From NCBI GenBank assembly GCA_038501785.1, contig JBAMJR010000013.1, positions 4,346,501 to 4,410,500 on the forward strand: DNA of 64,000 nucleotides. The letters run 5' to 3'. The position numbers and the translations under genes are program-made. Origin of the DNA: Myoxocephalus aenaeus. Taxonomy: Eukaryota > Chordata > Actinopteri > Perciformes > Cottidae. The notes beneath the pieces are model-generated. The model saw only the letters and a list, made by a program, of their open reading frames with translations. It was not told where the DNA came from and ran no database searches. Positions 60,510 through 64,000 of this stretch are shown here, one piece after another; position 1 is the first letter of the stretch; each line of letters opens with the position of its first letter.

Positions 60510-63500
60510 AGTGGAGACCAAACTTTCTGCCTTCTGCGTTGTGTCTCAGGGCAGCGTGCATATTTCATGTTAATTCCGTTCTAATTGCATCAATGAGCAG
60601 TGAATGGAGAATTGCATGTGGCTGGTGTGACCACAGGGCAGAAGTTAAAACAGGCAACGTCCTGCTCAGCAGAGTAGATCGCAGAGAGCGACTCCCTGTG
60701 CGTAATAAAGCTCTGGGCGGCTCAGCAGGGGGACGCTGGGTTCACTCTGCATGCAGTCATAGGTGATTTGTCAGTATGGTTGAGAAGGTTGGAATATAAA
60801 TACGGGGGCGGATCGGTTTGTGCGTGAAGATGGTTTTCTCCACATTTCATCACTTCGAATTATCCTTTGTGTTGTTATTTTTTATTTTTTTTAATCTTTT
60901 TTTATTATTCTGCTGCTTGTAAGCAAATGATTGATTTCCCTTTTTATAGTAGGCTGATGAAGGTTTTGTTTGTGTTTGCTCAGTTTCCAGAAGAGTAAGA
61001 TATCCTCAGACTATCAATTCAGTCGCTATAAAATCCCCCCTCATAGCCGGATGCCGAACTCCAAATGACTTTCAGGATCTAAATACAGTGTTAGCTCTGT
61101 AATGATCTAGATGTTGGCTCTGCAACCTGCAACAAGCTAATGAGTCCCCGATACATTGCATTTCAATACACCATTAGAAACTTCTTTGTTTCATTTGATT
61201 GTGATGAACTGCAAAGTAAGTGTAGCCAAATCACTAAGTGTAAGTAGAGCGTTACATCAAATGAAGGTAATTAAACAATACTAATTAAGCTTCCTAAACC
61301 AACAGCTAATTAGCTTAACTCCAGCTCCTGTGAGATAAAGTAGAGTTTCTGCAGCGTGAGCGACTGAGGTGAGGTGGAAAGATTAGCCAATATGTTTCTG
61401 GTTTGATGCAGCCTGCATATTCCAGACTCAGCAGCCCGACTGCTTTATAATTAAAGAACATCACAGAGAAGACACAGCTAAGGCAGATATTTACCTCAAG
61501 CAGCTTTTCATTTAGCCATGTCTGAGCTGCATTCAAATCTTTTCGGAGACTCTTTGTTGCCAGGCAACATGAACCTCGGGTTCTTTATGGCATTCTAGTT
61601 AGAGACTTTTTCCTTCAGGCTTTGACAATTTATATCTGAGAAATACACTGACATCCCCATCTTTTGACCTCGACCAAGTCAATAAAAATTAGAATCCTTC
61701 TTTGAGATGTAATAACAGTGACTGGGAGGTTTTTCCTGATATCCTCATATGGAGGTTAGATTTATGTATACACCGTTTCCTCTTATAACTGCCTATGTAT
61801 AGGAAAAAGGAAAGGGGTTTAGAAATCATGTTCAACAGAAAAGTAGGAGTGCATAAAACTAGGTTGATATCTTACAGGTAGAATGTTCAATTCAAAACAT
61901 CTCCATATCTTTCTGACTCAAGAAAAGGTTCCCGAAAGAAAAAAAAGCAGTTTCATCCTCGTCGCCGAGGATCCTTTTGCTTTCCGTCGGCATGCCGCTA
62001 TAAGCGCACACTCAGAATAATTTGGCAGAGACCCAGGCTGACATGGCCGAGGTCAGAGAGTGTGACTGTCTTCCCGCAGAACTGTGTTGAAAAGTGACAG
62101 TTTGGTCAAGACTCACTCTCATGGGGTGAGAGATGAACCGGAGTGAGCCTCTCACATTGTTGGAAGCCGTCCACATTAATTAGAAGACATCTGAGAATAC
62201 AGAGAGCTGACCCCACCAAAGCCAGCTTTTCTACCCCCTCCTCGTCTGACAGGGATGTCTATGTGGGGATCTCGGGGTGAAGAAGGGCTGCATGATTTAT
62301 CCGGAATAATTTTGCAGCCTACCTGCTGAATTTGTAAACAACATTGATCAATCTGACGTCGCTTTTACAAATGGCTGCAGTTCTTAAAAATGACAGATCA
62401 TTACAATAACGGTGCAGGGGCAGGAGGGTTGCTAATATGGATCATGGCCCGGAGATAAACTCTCAACAGCATCATTGATTTCTCATGCATCAAGAGGGCC
62501 AACAGCTCCGAACAACACAGAACCTTACAAAGGAGAGAGGGAGAAACAAAGTTTTGGGAATAGATGTAGAAACCACAGCCACTGGGACAAAGACAGCACA
62601 TAAACCTTTTGTGATTAAACAGAAAATGCCTCACTCTTTGTGTTTTGTAACACCGGCTCCATGACAAGCATCTAGCCCACTGTGCTTCTGCTGAATTCTC
62701 TCCTCTGCATATCAACTCCTTAATCTTTGAGCGTAGCATTTTAATACTGCGTGGTGTTGAAGTGCAAACTCAACACCGTCTGCACGGATTCAAAGGCTGA
62801 TATTTCGAGTGTCTCTTTTCTGCTTGAGAGAGATCATTTGCTGAGGAAATACATTTTTCTCGGGCTTTGATCGAGCATAGATAATATGACCAGACTATGT
62901 GACAGTATGGTATAGAATGGAATGCAGAGGAATAGAATAGATCCTTTTTTTTTTTTTATGTGTCTTCAAACTTCAACACTGCAGAAGAGACTGAGAAGTA
63001 GGGCAGTGCAGCTTCCCTTGCATGCAGCCAAATGAGCTGTAATTGCCTGGGGAGCTGGGAATCAGACTCGAGGGTACAGAGAGGAAGGCAAAGCTCGTTC
63101 AGTACTCTGATCAGCGGTGATGACTGGCAGGTCATTGTTAACATTCAGAAAACAAACAACTCCAAGTCCCAACAAACAATGAGCTGGAAGCCATCAGGGA
63201 CCAACGATATAACCGTGAGCAACCAAGCGATGGCAAGAGATTTTAGATCATTTTGATAATGGAATGCTTTTGAGCTTGTAATTAGAAACAGAAAAAGATG
63301 ATATTAAAATTGACTTAGTGTGGATGATCACAGAAATACAATGGTGCTTTGTTATTAGAGTTCAAGATGTAGCTTGTGATCTTGTAAGTGGGTCAAAAAC
63401 ACGGTGGAGGAATTCATTTATGGTCTATCAATTCCCCATTTGCTCAGTATTTAACTCAGTGTATCTTATCTGGATTTTAAAACAACAGCTCATGTCCAAT

Positions 63501-63529
63501 ACCATCAGCCTATCCCCAAGCAGCAACCT
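60510..63529. other. non-coding DNA with a weak exon candidate
   Basis: No clear gene. On the minus strand 61495-61551 is a 57-bp (19-codon) open segment that reads with pieces SLRKDLNAAQTW and LNEKLLE and is followed by GAG|GTAAAT, but the upstream acceptor is weak, so it is only a possible exon. Another acceptor-like tract (TTTCTACCCCCTCCTCGTCTGACAG) lies on the plus strand at about 62228-62251, without a convincing exon. A T run lies at 62946-62958. Confidence 0.35.
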
Positions 63530-63935
63530 CCAGTTCTGAGCAGTGAAGCCAACGCGTCAGTGCCAAAAACTGTAGTTTTTCCAATGGCCGCTTGAAGCTG
63601 GCTCCAAAATCGAGTCAATCCCTGCAGACACCCCTGCTAACATGCCCAGCTTTACAGCAGAAATAAACATGTTTACAGCCTGGTACGAAAATGTTTTTAT
63701 CTCGATAGCTAATTTCCCCGTTCACAACAACGAGGGAGACAGGTGGCTGCCTGCTCTGCCCGCCTGAGCTCGACGATGATCCTCCTCTATGCCCAATGTT
63801 TGGATTAGTTACGATGTGTCATCACTGCCAAGATGGCGAAGGCTGGATCCACCCACTATGAGCTTCACAGTGGCTCTTCAGGAACCTATGGGTGATGTCA
63901 TGGAGACTACAGCCATATCTTATCCAGTCTATGCT
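63530..63935. repeat. teleost interspersed repeat
   Basis: Consecutive landmarks fit a dispersed repeat that I recognise from memory in many teleost genomes: TGTAGTTTTTCCAATGGCCG, GAAGCTGGCTCCAAAAT, TTTACAGCAGAAATAAACATG, TTTACAGCCTGGTAC, CCAAGATGGCGAAGGCTGG and CTCTTCAGGAACCTATGGGTG, closing with TATCTTATCCAGTCTATG. No coding capacity is evident. The class (non-autonomous DNA or SINE-like) is not clear, and the right edge near 63935 is a best estimate. Confidence 0.65.
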
Positions 63936-64000
63936 CCTCCCAACCCGTATATGCACCGTGGACCAATCCCAACGTCCCCCCCCCCTAAGGCCCTCAGGGA
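63936..64000. other. end of window with short poly(C) run
   Basis: A run of ten C residues lies at 63976-63985. Nothing else is seen. Confidence 0.5.

Noticed and set aside
62228..62251. Strong pyrimidine tract ending in CAG on the plus strand
   Set aside because: No donor and no convincing open frame follow it.

Overview
This window looks like ordinary euchromatic, AT-rich DNA from a bony fish, probably a percomorph teleost. The evidence is the density of CA/GT, TA and GA microsatellites, an L2/CR1-type LINE 3' end with an ATTC tail, and several interspersed repeats that I recognise from memory as teleost repeats (near 43.9 kb and at 63.5-63.9 kb). No bacterial-style gene layout, rRNA, tRNA or CRISPR is visible. 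Most open reading frames are chance frames in non-coding DNA, so the window is best read as intergenic or large-intron sequence with embedded mobile elements.

The main object is a DNA transposon at 45103-48032 (2,930 bp). It has about 430-bp terminal inverted repeats, an apparent 4-bp target duplication (TGTA), and a minus-strand reading frame of 444 codons. The frame has the complete acidic-residue skeleton of a FEN1/XPG-type (PIN-fold) nuclease, followed by a C-terminal cysteine-rich CXC (tesmin/TSO1-like) module. A second, upstream frame (47082-47606) carries the preceding part of the same ancestral protein but is separated from it by a frameshift and cut off by the right-hand repeat. The copy is therefore internally deleted, yet its two arms are nearly identical over long stretches, which suggests a recent insertion. 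From memory it best fits the Academ group of transposons that carry an XPG-like nuclease; this assignment is an inference.

Other mobile DNA: a 5'-truncated, frameshifted LINE (59655-60509, plus strand); a possible ~1-kb non-autonomous element with related inverted ends (37074-38068); a repeat fragment at 25010-25345; a possible retroelement control region with a TATA box (29640-30330); and teleost repeats at 40403-40730, 43921-44160 and 63530-63935. Simple repeats include long TA, GA and TG runs, a 23-bp G run and several short tandem units. Two near-perfect palindromes stand out (6942-6988 and 13845-13894).

Candidate coding exons are few and weak. Two minus-strand segments (1180-1307 and 56807-56923) and possibly a third (61495-61551) have splice-like borders and open frames, so a minus-strand gene with very large introns could cross the window. 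I do not recognise the protein. Some dense, low-repeat stretches rich in homeodomain-type cores (for example 12780-12960, 20880-21090, 22490-22700, 49480-49680, 53130-53330) are candidates for conserved non-coding regulatory elements, a guess that needs alignment to other fish genomes.
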